This document shows, one piece after another, positions 1 to 11,337 of a stretch of 64,000 nucleotides of DNA. This stretch comes from Toxonevra muliebris (lineage: Eukaryota > Arthropoda > Insecta > Diptera > Pallopteridae): the NCBI GenBank assembly GCA_963691655.1, contig OY829328.1, positions 75,892,400 to 75,956,399 on the forward strand, in the 5' to 3' direction. How positions within the stretch are numbered: position 1 is the first letter of the stretch; each line of letters opens with the position of its first letter. The translations under genes were made by a program, and so were the position numbers. The notes under the pieces were generated by a model. The model did not search any database and was not told where the DNA came from. It was given only the letters and a program-made list of their open reading frames with translations.

Positions 1-431
1 ATAAGAACGTTAAGTATAGAGTACAAAGAAACCAGCTAAGATCGACTGCAACTACCTCTACTTGTTTGTTTTAATTATGTTTTTGTTGTTTTTATTTATA
101 CATTTGTTTATTTAATTTTTTCTTTGTTGAAGTTGAATTCAATTGAAATTGCGACCGGTTTCACTCAAGCCTACAATCTCACATGCTAATTATAAATTCA
201 AAGCTATTGATCGCGTCTTTGTGTTTATCAATATTGCTCAGGTTTGATTATAAACAACAACAGCCAACAATCAATCAACTTATTAAATAAAATAGAAACA
301 ACAAATAATAATAAATCTCAAACCAAATACTAAGAATTTCAATAATTTTACTGATTATTTTAATCATTTTTATTTATATTATACAATATTTTTCTTCTTC
401 TTTTTTTTCTTCTCGAAAAACTTCACATCAC
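1..431 (-). other. 3' flank of GNBP copy 1 (duplicated block)
   Basis: No gene. This is the downstream flank of the minus-strand GNBP copy that ends at 432. A reverse-strand polyadenylation signal (TTTATT on the plus strand) lies at 369-374, about 60 bases past the stop. The block is recognisably related to the 3' flank of the copy at 13023 (about 12110-12340 plus 12865-13020) and to 21820-22080, so the tandem duplication unit carried its 3' flank. Confidence 0.7.
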
Positions 432-1928
432 TTAAGCTGCATACACGCGCACGTAGTCAACGCGTAGATCATCACTTCCCAGCCACTGATTAATGTCATT
501 TTTCACTGATTTCCAAAACTTTTTCATAACCTTTGGATCTGCGTTAGTCCATGGTTTTTGATTTTTCCACTCGTATAGATCATCTTTGAAATCATTATGT
601 CCACCAATTCCATAACCAAACGTTATATAGAATTCTTGATCAAATGGTGCCAATGCGGTGCCTTCCTCGAGCTTGCTCAGATTCGGTAATGTTGTACCAT
701 CCGGAGAACGTAAATTGCGTAGCGCATCTGTATCACTAGTAAAACGACAATACTCTGTGCCATCAACAGCAATTGCTATGAAATTTTCGGTCCATGTCAA
801 TTGGTAAACGTGAAAATCATTACCCCAATCTGCTTCTTGAGGTACATGACACATTTTTGCACTACGCCATGGTTCCTTGGCATTTAATAGAACGCCGCCA
901 TACAATTGCACACCGGTAGCATTGACTCTCGAAAAAGCGATACGCATTTGACCCGATTGATAGTTATTCAAACCATATATGTTCGAAACGGGCTGAAGCC
1001 AAACCTGTGGAAATGCCCATTCGATGCAGGGCAATTTTGCGCGTATTTCAATGCGCCCATATTTAAAAGAGAATTTATTTTTAGTAGAGAACTGCGCCGA
1101 TATAAAAGGTGGAGCTATGTCAGATGCTGCGGTGGGATTGCGATGGCACTCCTCCGTTTCGGGCATTCCAGTGCAGCGTATGCCCAAATTATGTTCCATT
1201 TGCAATGGTTTGTGTGCATTTTGAAAGTGGCGTACGGTTGGTTTTGGTGTTATGGAAACCATTCCACTCCGTAGTGTCACTACATCGGGTACATCATCTA
1301 AATACATGACGAATTCATAGTCAGGTTGTGTGGAGAAACGACGCTCTAGCTTCCATTTCTGGGCATCCAAATGAGAACCAGAGAAATCATCTTCGAATAT
1401 GATTTGCCCGGAACATGCCACCGGTATACCACCGTTCATAACAGTCGATGTGGGCACGCAATTGCCAGACATTCCGCCAGTTCCACCACTACTACCCCCT
1501 CGATTAATAACATCTACTGGCGTTGTACTATTTGCATAGCCGCGCACCACATAAACGCCATCATCCTCACGATAGCCCAAACCATTGTATATCACATATG
1601 TCCAAAAATATAAAGTATCACCAATTTTAAGTTGCGTTATTTTATCACGAAATGTCCAGCGTCCATTTTTTGCCTTTACTATATCTCGCGCCCAAGTGCC
1701 CGCCTCAAGGCCTTCCATTTCTTCATTTAATTTGCCATGGAATGCAAAGAGTGTTATACCCGGTTCATCTGGTATTGATACCTCAAATCCTTTCGGATAG
1801 TAGACAACGATTTTTGCTGGAGTCACTTCATATGCATTAACTTGCAAGTCAATACATAATATCAACAACAATAAAAATGATATTGAAGCCATGAACAATT
1901 GATTCGGTAACCAGTTTGACCAGCCCAT
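432..1928 (-). CDS. GNBP: GNBP / beta-1,3-glucan recognition protein, copy 1 (intact)
   Basis: Secreted pattern-recognition protein of the insect GNBP/betaGRP family, which binds microbial beta-glucans in haemolymph and acts upstream of Toll and melanisation (family knowledge). It is a single exon of 498 residues, the usual family length. Residues 1 to about 32 are a signal peptide with a leucine-rich core ending in VNA. About 36-130 is the N-terminal glucan-binding (CBM39) domain, with [15 protein letters not shown] and NGRWTFRD. A short Gly/Ser linker follows. About 170-498 is a GH16-like domain with [30 protein letters not shown] and terminal DYVRVYAA. The GEIDxxE catalytic motif of active GH16 enzymes is replaced by GQMRIAF, so hydrolysis is not expected. 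The ATG is the first in frame and directly precedes the signal peptide. It groups with the 9890 and 13023 copies (EPG and FHGK motifs). Confidence 0.95.
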   Translation of the reverse strand: MGWSNWLPNQLFMASISFLLLLILCIDLQVNAYEVTPAKIVVYYPKGFEVSIPDEPGITLFAFHGKLNEEMEGLEAGTWARDIVKAKNGRWTFRDKITQLKIGDTLYFWTYVIYNGLGYREDDGVYVVRGYANSTTPVDVINRGGSSGGTGGMSGNCVPTSTVMNGGIPVACSGQIIFEDDFSGSHLDAQKWKLERRFSTQPDYEFVMYLDDVPDVVTLRSGMVSITPKPTVRHFQNAHKPLQMEHNLGIRCTGMPETEECHRNPTAASDIAPPFISAQFSTKNKFSFKYGRIEIRAKLPCIEWAFPQVWLQPVSNIYGLNNYQSGQMRIAFSRVNATGVQLYGGVLLNAKEPWRSAKMCHVPQEADWGNDFHVYQLTWTENFIAIAVDGTEYCRFTSDTDALRNLRSPDGTTLPNLSKLEEGTALAPFDQEFYITFGYGIGGHNDFKDDLYEWKNQKPWTNADPKVMKKFWKSVKNDINQWLGSDDLRVDYVRVYAA

Positions 1929-2005
1929 TATGTTTTTGTTATGATCAAACGACCAAAATTTTGATTATTTATTATCGTACTGTTGCTCGCGCTGCTGACG
2001 AATCA

Positions 2006-2044
2006 GAACTGAGCAGCAGAAACTAAATCATTAAACTTTAAATA
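2006..2044 (-). promoter_or_regulatory. Core promoter of GNBP copy 1
   Basis: On the minus strand a TATTTAAA box (2037-2044) lies 34 bases upstream of the A of an initiator TCAGTTC (2006-2012). The same pair, with nearly the same spacing, is kept in front of the copies at 14480 and 19852, which supports it as a real TATA plus Inr promoter. The predicted 5' UTR is about 80 bases. The start site itself is inferred. Confidence 0.6.
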
Positions 2045-2714
2045 CTTATTCGTACAGTTCTTGTTATCTACAAAGCAATTGAAAGTCTAATAAAGAATGA
2101 GTAATTCAAAGACAGAGAGAGAAAGCGAGAGTAAGATGGGAAACGAGAGAGAACAGCTATGGTTTGTAAAGCTGATAGTGCATGCTTATGATGATGTATT
2201 CGCTGTTAGCCGAGCAAATCACATTTCTATGGTAAAGCGTCTCTTTCTGTGTTCGGCGCAACAACAATTTCACAATAAGTATTCATCGAGTACAATTTCA
2301 ATATTTTCATACACTTACAAACAAACAAAGCAAAAATTAACCCACTGTTGCTAAATCATTACAGTTGATAATACACGATTATAATTAAAAAACTTCATGA
2401 AAATTGACAATTATTAGAAAAGCTATACTGTCAGAGTCAGCGATGCTCTGAACAGAATTTTTTGCGTATCGGTTATTTTACGGGGCTCAAAATTGAATCT
2501 AAACAAATGTTCAACTTTACTGATTCTACCCAGCAAAATTCTTCTTATTGAATCTCTAAACTTGAAAATACTTTTGCCGCACTTGTTTCAAGTTCCCATA
2601 TCTTGTGGTTAGGATACTACTTTGATAATATGTTAAAGTATTGCCACGCCTACTTTTATCTAATACAACAGATTTTTCTTGAATCTTTTGAAAAAAGAAA
2701 AAATAATTCTAAAA
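2045..2714. other. Intergenic, no gene seen
   Basis: AT-rich sequence upstream of GNBP copy 1. The short open frames here match no family that I recognise. Confidence 0.5.
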
Positions 2715-3080
2715 ACCCAAAATTTGACCAATTTTTTTTTGGAATAAGAGCGTTTTTCTTTTCGAAGTCTGTTGATTACATCTGACATCATGCCTCCATC
2801 GGAGGTAAGTTTACTCCTTATATTTTCAAATTCAATGGCATCTTGAAGCATGCAGTTGTCAATGCTAAAGGAAGGCCGATTCTGGATATATGTAGATTTG
2901 GATTTTGCTATAAAAGTTTTGAAGCCTACTTTCAAAAAGATACGTTCGATTAGTAAGTCAACATTTCGTTGTGGGTGGGAGCGACCATTATCTCGTACAT
3001 CTGCTGAAACTCCGCATCGAGACTGTTTATCAAAGCGCTTCCCAACTGTGCCACTCAAACAAACCCACTTTCGTTGAAAT
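2715..3080 (-). mobile_element. Non-LTR retrotransposon reverse transcriptase fragment
   Basis: Minus-strand reading shows the thumb-side RT signature of LINE-type elements: AKSKSTY, then SIDNCMLQDA, then LTSDGGMMSDVINRLRK. This resembles the usual K..YLGS.ltsdGG...dV..Ri.kA block of RTE/CR1-like RTs. The YLGS motif itself is altered and neither the palm domain nor an element end is visible, so it is a dead fragment. An open frame of 171 residues runs over it, but I do not regard it as a host gene. Confidence 0.55.
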
Positions 3081-3274
3081 TTATTTAGCTGCACAAGTGA
3101 CATTCTTTTGACAATGCAAGAATGAGTTAGATATACATAATTGAATGATTCAATCATGTTGTCTTTATTTATCATTATTTCTAAAGATAGACCATATAAA
3201 ATTTTGAAATTGTGTTAGCGAAAGTTAAAAATTTTGTTACTGTATTGGAGATTCCATCAGACCTGTCTTGCAGG

Positions 3275-3332
3275 GAAAGTATGTTATGACATCATGTGAC
3301 GAGTGCAGAAGGGACTTATTTAAGTTTTTTTG
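3275..3332 (+). repeat. Dispersed ~55-bp motif, copy A
   Basis: Contains ATGTGACGAGTGCAGAAGG followed by GACTTATTT and a T-run. Near-identical blocks occur at 20743-20802 (reverse orientation) and 26815-26870. Flanks differ between copies, so this looks like the conserved part of an unidentified dispersed element. Confidence 0.7.
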
Positions 3333-4095
3333 CTATTGTCCAGTTTACTTCAGCTTTTTTTTTGCCGCACTTAACTGAACTAACTAAAGTTTATAACTTT
3401 CGAAACCATTACCTTTTTAGAAAGATGAACTTCAAACAAATCCATTTCAGACTTTCAATTGAAATCTCTTATCAAATTTTAATTTTTAATTACCAAAAGC
3501 GAATATTTCCATAAGACATCGACGTTCCAGTGGGAACAATGGGAACATAAGTGGAATATGTTTTTTTTTTTTTTGTTCTTTTAATTGAATGGGGGTCGGC
3601 CACATACAACACAAATGGAGAAGTCAACAACGGCACGCTAGCACTGACAACAGCAGCATCGCAAAGTAACTCCATCTGAAAAATCTAGCAGCAGATAAAA
3701 TGAATTGAAAAAGGTTTATCGTCGCCCCATGTGTCACAAGGGGTTAAGTGAGAAAAAAAACTACAAAATTATGAGTGAACTTGAATTTTTTTTGTAAAAA
3801 TTGTAAATAACACAAAACAAAAGAAAGAGAACCTGCAGAACATGCAGAAGAAAAAACAAACAAACAAACAAAAAACAAATATGAAATTCGATACTTAATC
3901 GCATCAATAAATTACAAAAAAAATCAAAGCAAAACAAACAAACAAAAAAAACTACTTGTAACATCGCTGAAAATTTGCTATAAACTGTAGCACAGCATAC
4001 CCAATGACCTTCAAGGAGTTAAAACTATATTACAATAATTTTAATTTCTCAGATTTGCACACGACAATAAATAAAGCGCATTTGGGTATTCCCCA
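3333..4095. other. Intergenic, no gene seen
   Basis: AT-rich DNA with poly-T at about 3560-3574 and a CAAA-rich stretch at 3855-3950. No coding signature is visible on either strand. Confidence 0.5.
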
Positions 4096-4300
4096 TTAAC
4101 CCTCTAACTAGCAAATTTCTAAAAATGAAAACAAAATATTCTTTTAAATAGATCGCATTCAAGCCTTCGAAGAAAATGTCACTAGATATGTTCCTCAAGG
4201 TATGGTAATCAGTTTTAATAAAGACAAATGCTAGTTATTAAATAAATTCGAATTTTGCTATGTGTGCCTTGTGATACACTCTTGCCGGTTAGAGGGTTAA
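4096..4300. mobile_element. piggyBac-like MITE 1 (TTAA target site)
   Basis: A 197-bp element (4100-4296) sits between TTAA duplications at 4096-4099 and 4297-4300. Terminal inverted repeats are CCCTCTAACTAGCAA (left) and CCCTCTAACCGGCAA (right, reverse complement), 13 of 15 identical. TTAA duplication plus CCC/GGG ends is the piggyBac signature. It has no coding capacity, so it would depend on a transposase from elsewhere. Confidence 0.75.
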
Positions 4301-4632
4301 CCCACTCGAAATGCACAAATAAGTGCCTGAGTTTATAAATACATTTATTTTTGTTTGAATACTGTAAAGGTGAAACCAATTTTGAAAAAATTGATATAAA
4401 TTTCAAATGATTATTCTAAAAATACTCTATTCAAAAAAATAATTACCGGTGTTCTCTGAGACACAAAAGAAGAAAGACATTCGAAATGAAATAATAATTA
4501 AACTTTGAGCTTATATAAAATCCCAAAAAATTCCCAAAACTAAGTAGATTGAATGTAATGCGACAATTTGCAAGAAAAAAATAATAGTGTTTTTACTGTC
4601 TCGGCACACAGAAGCAGATTAAAATATCGATA

Positions 4633-5579
4633 GCTGCTTTCAAGGCCGTATTTAGGGGGTTCTGACCCCACCTCCCCCCCCCCCCCAATTTGGAAACTTT
4701 ATTCTAATTTTTAGATTAATTGCCAATGGATGGAAAAAAAGTCAAAATAAAATCTATTTAACGATATTTTTACTTCCATCGGTTTTTTTATCTAAAAAGT
4801 CAAATATAAAAAATAGTTTTTCTGGGCCAGTAACTGTTTTTGATTTAAGGTTTCGTCCTGAATCAGTTTGAAAAGTTTAAAAATTAATAAAAATAGAAAA
4901 AATTATCGGATCCTTGTAAAATAAGACTTGCTTGAACCCCATTTTTTTCCAAAAACGTTTCGTGATGGAAAGTTTTTGCCCTCAGATTCGTGTTCAACGT
5001 GAAAAATTCTTTCGCAAAAACTCCATCTTATTAGAAAAACCCATCTTAAAATTTATTTTTTAACGCATTATTGCTCAGAGCACTACGACTAGAAAGATCT
5101 CTTTCAATGCTGTGACTTCACGAATTTAGGGAATATAAGCCAACCTCATCCGGGTTCCTTATCATTGATAATGGCTCAAATTCCCAATGATGATCATTTG
5201 AAATGAGCCTCTACTATTTTTGGTAATTTTTTTTTTAGGTTGGGTACATCATCAGTAGTGGGAATTCAATGAGTTAATGAAATTATGTCCCTCACGATAA
5301 AAAAAATGCACTAGAATGCTCATTGATTAATATTTATTTGAAAAAATTTAATTTGATTATTCTGGGAATTTTTTGTCACTTTTGGGCATTTTTTTGAGGT
5401 TAAGATTAAAAAAAATCGGAAAATTTTTCATAAAAATTTAGTTTTATAGGGTCCATCAAATGTATCATTGATTTAATTTATTGTATTTAAAAATCAGTTT
5501 GATAAAAATTATTTATGAATATTTTTTTCGAATGAAAACCCCCCCGAAAAAAATTTGTGGCTACGGCCCTGGCTGCTTT
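4633..5579. mobile_element. Non-autonomous hAT-type element, copy 1
   Basis: The element occupies 4641-5571 (931 bp) and is flanked by a perfect 8-bp target duplication GCTGCTTT at 4633-4640 and 5572-5579. Ends are CAAGGCCGTATTTAG (left) and CAGGGCCGTAGCC (right, reverse complement). A poly-C tract sits just inside the left end (about 4674-4686) and a short C-run near the right end (5540-5545). An 8-bp duplication with CARGGC ends is typical of hAT transposons. No transposase frame is present. A close copy lies at 49531-50593. Confidence 0.88.
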
Positions 5580-5603
5580 TGATAAATTGAGCCATACCAC
5601 TGC

Positions 5604-5965
5604 TTAACCGTTTCGTGATAATTGGTCACCAGTGACCCAAAATTTGTTTTATCAGTTTTTTTCAAATAAACTATTGCACTGATTTAAATAAATTTATATT
5701 TTATGAAAAGAAAATTGATTTCGTTACTTAATTGACAGAAACCTAAACTAAAAAAAAAAAAATTTTTTTTACCTATTTTCAATCGCTCACACTCTTGACA
5801 GTATTTATTCAAATACGCCGGATTTGCAATATATTATAATATATTGCAAATCTCATAATTATGGGACGGGTTTTTTTCTCAAATATAATATCCCATTTCT
5901 TTAAATTTTCGTTTACTTTCTTTGGAAATTAAATTATGCTATGGGTCACCGGTGAGCCTAAACTA
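5604..5965. repeat. Possible decayed piggyBac-like MITE fragment
   Basis: Begins with TTAACCGTTTCGTGATAATT and contains two palindromic blocks, GGTCACCAGTGACC (5627) and GGTCACCGGTGAGCC (5946). The left end resembles TTAA-type MITE ends, but the right end is lost in the array that follows. The assignment is tentative. Confidence 0.35.
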
Positions 5966-6955
5966 AAATGCAGACCCAAACTAAGCCCAACAATTCAAAG
6001 TGAAAATCAGACCAAAATTCACACAAAATTCAAATTAAAAATCTTACTCAAGAGTTGATTAAAAATTTAACCCAAATTCAGATCCAAAATCGATCCCAAA
6101 TTTACGCCAAAAAAATCGAACCCATTCCTGTTTGAAATTCAAACCATACAATGAACCAAGTTCAGATTAAAACAAAACTAAAAATCTAACAAAAATTCAA
6201 ATTAAATTAATCAGAGTTAAACAAAGCACACAGCCCAGAATTTCTATTGTAATTCAAACCTGAAAATGGACAAAAATTTGGATCGAAAATCAGATCAAAA
6301 AGAAACCCATAGCTGACCGAAATTCTGACCCACACTCAGGCCGAAAATTGTACCAAATTTCGGAAAATTTATTGCATTTTATTATTAAAAGGAGTCTTGA
6401 AATTGTTATCTAATTGACGGCCATCAGAGTGTCTCAAACTAAAAAAAAAAATCAGTTTTCGCAATTTTCAGTCGCTCACAATTTGGAAAATATTTTTTCA
6501 AATCTAGACCAAAAACCAGTCCAAAAAAAAATCAACCAAGTCCAGACTAAAATTAAGACAAAAAATCAAACTAAAATGCAAACCAAATTAATCAAAATTC
6601 AACAAAGAACACAGCCCAGAATTCCGAATGAATTTCAAACCTAAAATTAGACCAAAATTCAGATCAAAAGGAAACCAATATCTTGCCGAAATTCTGTCCC
6701 ACACTCAGACCAAAAATTGAACCAAATTTTGACTATCAGACTAAAATTCTCGAATAGAATTCACACAAAAATCGTAAGATCAAATTCCAAACAAATCTGG
6801 ATAAAATTCCAATATTAGACTAAAATATAGACCAGAACTCAGACAAAAATTGAGACGAAACTCAGACGAAATTTCCAACAAAAAATCTGGAAAAAAAATT
6901 CAAACTAAATTCAGTCCAAAAACCAAACCTAAAGTTCAAAAACCAGATCAAAATT
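5966..6955. repeat. Degenerate AAATTCAGACCA-type array 1
   Basis: A-rich sequence made of drifting 10-13-bp units (CAAAATTCAGACC-like). A longer block is duplicated inside it: about 6180-6360 matches about 6560-6735 (both contain CACAGCCCAGAATT), and 5734-5814 matches 6412-6500. The open frame at 6414-6644 arises from this repeat and is not a gene. Confidence 0.75.
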
Positions 6956-7904
6956 TTTTTTTTATTTTTCTAATATGGGAATAGGTTCAAGAGTAAAAAA
7001 AATTGCCTATTTCACTTTACCGTTCGGATTCAGTAAAAAACTATAGGACCCTTCTATGCGTGTACAAATATAACTCACACAACATGATTGGATGCAAAAT
7101 ACTCGGTCTAGACCATTCATGGCCTGTTGTGTTTTCATGTTTCAAGCAAAAAACTAATTTAAATTTACTTAGGAGGCGAGAAAATGGTGATGGTGTAACC
7201 CCCCTCCCCCCTTCTACACCCCTTCCTGGTACTGTCAACTTGCATGTGTCTGGCAACAGCAAAAAAAAAACAAAAATCTCCTCCTTATTTCTTATGCTTT
7301 TTTATGACTCTATGAGCCAGCCAGGATATTTTTTTGTTTTTTTCGTTTTGTGCTTATATTCTGTTCCTGCTGTTGTCATGTTTCTATTTCTACAATTGCT
7401 GTTGATGCTGTTTGCCATTGCAGACGACGGCGACAGATGTTCATAAATTGTGTCTCATGTGCGATGGAATGACATTTTTATTGCATTGCATTTCCATTGA
7501 CTTTTTTTTAATGTACGTAAAATGGACTTTACACATAGCATATGCATGTAAGTAAATAAGTATGTGCATTGCGAAAAAATATTCATACCAAAAGCGAAAC
7601 CGTAAGCTAATACACAGTGAATTTTTTTTTTTTTTTTTTTTTTTGTCGAAACCAAAAATATATAGTTTTGTAATACTTTCTATAAAAATATCTCAAATAC
7701 AATTCGATGTCGATTTCACTTTTGCACAAATCGTAAACAGTACATAGAGGAAAGAGTGATAAAACTGAATATTTTTCATTTAAACTGTAGGCGAAACCTT
7801 ATGGAAAACGAAAGATTTTCAATTTAAATTTAGGTTTATGTGAAATCCTAGTAAAAAGCCAAACCTAATAAAAGAAGTTTAAATTAAGGTATCTTGTATA
7901 TAAT
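6956..7904. other. Intergenic, no gene seen
   Basis: AT-rich with poly-T at 7622-7644. The 147-residue open frame at 7003-7446 is mostly low-complexity hydrophobic and lysine-rich sequence and resembles no family that I know. Confidence 0.5.
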
Positions 7905-8390
7905 GCAATATACTTCCAGGAACATGTCGATCTTATAGATCAAAAAGCATATATGGGTCTAACAGATCAAAGTCTATATATGGTCCTAATGTATCAAACT
8001 CTATGCATGGATGACAGATGGCAGTGCAAGTATAGATCCAATAGATCAAAGCCCCTATGAGTGTATCTTATGAATCAAAATACATATAATGAATTCAATG
8101 GGTCGAAGTTTGTATTTGGATCTAATGAATTAAAATGTATTTATAGATCTAATAGATCAAAATCTTTTACAGACCTAATGGATCAAATACCCTGTAAATA
8201 AGTCTAATAAATCATAATCTCTCTCCATATATCTAATAAAACAGATTTAATATATAGATCTAATGAGTCAAAGTTTCTGTTCAAAGATCAAGGTGAATAA
8301 TTGGTTCCAACAAATTATGGTCTATGTAAATTTGTAAATTTATCTATTAGAACGATTACCCTATGCATGGATCTAATAGATCACTGTATC
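7905..8390. repeat. Degenerate minisatellite with AGATCTAATAGATCAAA unit
   Basis: About 15 diverged units of 25-35 bp around the motif ATAGATCTAATAGATCAAAG. The same motif reappears in the spaces between other GNBP copies (about 14775-14900, 17262-17330, 21050-21140), so it was probably spread by the same segmental duplications. Confidence 0.65.
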
Positions 8391-8394
8391 TCTC

Positions 8395-9180
8395 ACTGTA
8401 CTAAAACCCAGTATCTCTCAATCGGCCTTAAATAGTTCTGGACAGTTTGGTGGTTTGGCTTCTTTAGGCACTAAAAGGCACTTCATTCCGTTGGAGCTAT
8501 CCTAAGGCCGGTTTAGTTACTAGAAACGAGGTTAGGCCAAATCCAAATTCTGGATACTTCATGTTGACTTAAAAATGGAAACAACCTCTTTTGCAAGTAT
8601 TCCTTCACACAAATTTCGCCTTTTATTGTACCCGATGTCACCAATGAGCTGCTTCTTTTGCCACAACTGCAAATTGCCTGCCGAACATAGAATTTCTTTG
8701 GGAATTCGGCCAACTTTTTGGATTTGAATTTGTTCGCAACATTTCCTCGAGAATCGGTTTTGTGTAGCTCTTACCCAGGAAGCTGGGAAAAGTTAGTTAA
8801 AACGTAGGTCTCGTCGTCCACTATGCAACCATCGAATTTCTTGTTTCAGATTTTTAGATCGTTGTTTTGCGGTCCAGCCGGAACGGGCGTTTCTATCCGA
8901 AATTTTTTGCATCTTGTGCGTTTTTAGCCCAGCTTCCTTCTTAGTCGTGCGCACAAAAGTTTCTGAGCAATTTTCTACCCGTTTTGCTTGGATTTTTCTT
9001 CAGAATGGTCACAACTTTCTTCGGCTTCTCACGATTATGTGTTTCTTTCTTTTTACCAGAAACTTTCTTCCGAGCAATACACAATTCTTTCTGTTTAATA
9101 ACGCAAGAAATTGTTTTAGGATTAGCCCCTACCTCTTTGGCAATTTTTTTAAATGACCACTGAGGTTGCTTTTGGTTTTC
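8395..9180 (-). mobile_element. Tc1-like transposase relic
   Basis: Minus-strand translation, broken by frameshifts and stops, follows a Tc1/mariner-type DDE transposase in order. There is a helix-turn-helix part (AKEVGANPKTISCVIKQ), then KKVVTILKKNPSKTGRKLL, then the catalytic VDDETYV, then LAEFPKKFYVRQAICSCGKR, and finally PPNCPEL with a shifted PIERYW (about 8410-8450). The 66-residue open stretch at 8513-8713 is the best-preserved piece. Inverted-repeat ends were not found, so it is an inactive fragment. Confidence 0.85.
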
Positions 9181-9511
9181 TCATTACACCAAAAAGGTTT
9201 TTTTTACGAAAATTCAAAAGCTTTAATTGTCATAAAAATTATGAGCGCTACGTATGCAAGTAACGAGCAAAACTAGCTGTGCTAAAATCCTCGCAGATGA
9301 AAGTCTAGCACACTGTTAATACATACGTTGGTATTTTGTATGCAAAAAATTTCCACCTCACTATGGTGAGTTTCCAAAGCTTTTTGTTTTTTGCCACATT
9401 CGCAGAAGAATACGAATACGAAAACCCAGTGACAAGGCAATATCATAATTTCTATGACAATCAGTTTTATTAAAAACTGTTAGCATAGAGTACTTACTTT
9501 ATTTGCTTGTT

Positions 9512-9735
9512 TTAACCCTCTGTTTGGCACATGGGCCCAGCCATACCTTTTTCGATTTCTATTGTATTGTAATGAAAAAACCAAAAACATTTACTTGCAT
9601 GTTAGATAAATGCACTTTATTGCATATCCAAAAACGAAATATTCTCATATATTTGTATCAAAATACATAGGGGTCTGGTCAGACCCTATGTGCCAAACCG
9701 AAGCTTATCGAAACATGTGACAAACGGAGGATTAA
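9512..9735. mobile_element. piggyBac-like MITE 2 (TTAA target site)
   Basis: A 216-bp element (9516-9731) is bounded by TTAA at 9512-9515 and 9732-9735. Inverted ends are CCCTCTGTTTGGCACATG and, reverse-complemented, TCCTCCGTTTGTCACATG (15 of 18 identical). A second, inner palindrome (GTTTGGCACATGGG against CCTATGTGCCAAAC) adds hairpin potential. It is non-coding and belongs to the same class as the element at 4096, but is a different family member. Confidence 0.75.
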
Positions 9736-9889
9736 TATTTGTGGGGTTTTTATCGATTTTAAAATTTCAAATTTCAGGAAACAAAAAAATAATTGAAAAA
9801 TCAGTGAATAGTATAGATTTTAAATTTTATTTTGCCTTTTTCCGCTCCCTGATTATTAGATAATTCAACAAAAAAAATGTTCACTTCAT

Positions 9890-11337
9890 TCACACTGAAT
9901 ACACGCGCACGTAGTCAATACGCCGATCATCATTTCTCAGCCACTGGCTAATGTAATTCTTCACTGAATTCCAAAACTTCTTCATAACCCTTGGGTCTAT
10001 GTTAGTCCATGGTTTTGAAGTTCTCCACTCCTTTTGATCATCTTTGAAATCATGATGGCCACCAATGCCATAACCCAACGTTATATAAAATTCTTGATTA
10101 AATGGTGCCAAAGGCCCGTAGTACTTGTTAAGATTCGGTAAATTTATACCATCCGGAGTACGTAAATTGCGTGCCGCATCTGCATCACTACTAGTAAAAC
10201 GACAATACTCAATGCCATCAACAGCAACTGCTATGAAATTTTCGGTCCATGTCAATTGGTAGGAGTGAAAATCATTACACCAATCTGCCGCTTGAGGAGC
10301 ATTGCACATTTGTGCACTACGCCATGGTTCCTTAGCATTGAACAGAATGCCGCCGTATAATTGTAAACCGGTAACATTGACTCTCGAAAAAGCGATACGC
10401 ATTTGTCTCGATTGATAGTTATTTAAACAATATTTGTACGTAACGGGCTGAAGCCAAAGCTGTGGAAATGCCCAATCAATGCACGGTAATTTGGCGCGTA
10501 TTTCAATGCGCCCATATTTGAAAGAGAATCTATTTCTTGTAGAAAATTGCGCTGATATAAAGGGAGGAACAATGTCGGATGCTATGGTGGGATTGCGATA
10601 GCAATCCTCTGTCTCCTGAATCCCAGTGCAACTTGTGCCTAAATCATTTAAACTATGGTGTGTTCTATTAACTATTACTGTGGTTATTTGCGGTGTTATG
10701 ATAACCGTACCATTCACCAGTGTCACTAAACCATAAAGTTCATCGAAATACATGACAAATTCATAGTCGGGTTGTGTGGGGAAACGATGCTCTAGCTTCC
10801 ACTTTTGTCGTCTTCGAATATGATTTGTCCGGAACATGCCACTGGTTTATCGCCATTTGAAACAGTCGCTGACGGAGTACAAATGTTTGGCATTACATCA
10901 GTTTTGACACTGCTACCGTCTGGAGTAACGACTTCAGGCGTTATGCGATTTGCATAGTCGCTGACCACATAAACGCCATTATTCTTAATATAATACATTC
11001 CATTGTATGCCACGCGTATCCAATAATATAAAGTATCACAAATTTTAAGTTGCGCGTTTTCATTGCGAAATGTCTAACGTCCATTTTTTGCGATTCCTAT
11101 ATGTTCCGCCCAAGTGCCATTCTCAAGGAAATCCACTTTTTCATTTAATTTGCCATGGAATGTAAAGAGTGTTATGCCTGGTTCATCTGGTATTGATACC
11201 TCAAATCCTTTCGAATAGTAGGCAATGATTTCTGCTGCCGGCGCTTCGTATGCAAGTCAACACTTAATATTAACAACAATAAAAATGATATGGAAAACGT
11301 GAATAATTGATTCGGTTAACCAGTTTAGCCAGCCCAT
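9890..11337 (-). pseudogene. GNBP copy 2, pseudogene
   Basis: Relic of a GNBP gene. The GH16-like half is still open (9890-10837, ending DYVRVYSV). The rest is broken by at least four lesions when compared with the intact paralogues. There is an extra base in the signal-peptide codons (about 11320). Bases are missing near 11255, at the end of the signal peptide. The Trp codon of the conserved NGRWTFR motif is changed to TAG (about 11073). A deletion of about 25 bp at 10805-10810 removes the FSGSxLDxQ segment and shifts the frame. The ATG at 11335-11337 survives. It is closest to the copies at 432 and 13023 (EPG, FHGKLNE). It could still be transcribed, but no full-length protein is possible. 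Confidence 0.9.

Noticed and set aside
7003..7446. 147-residue protein-coding gene
   Set aside because: Low-complexity composition, an overlapping reverse-strand frame, no recognisable motif and no promoter.
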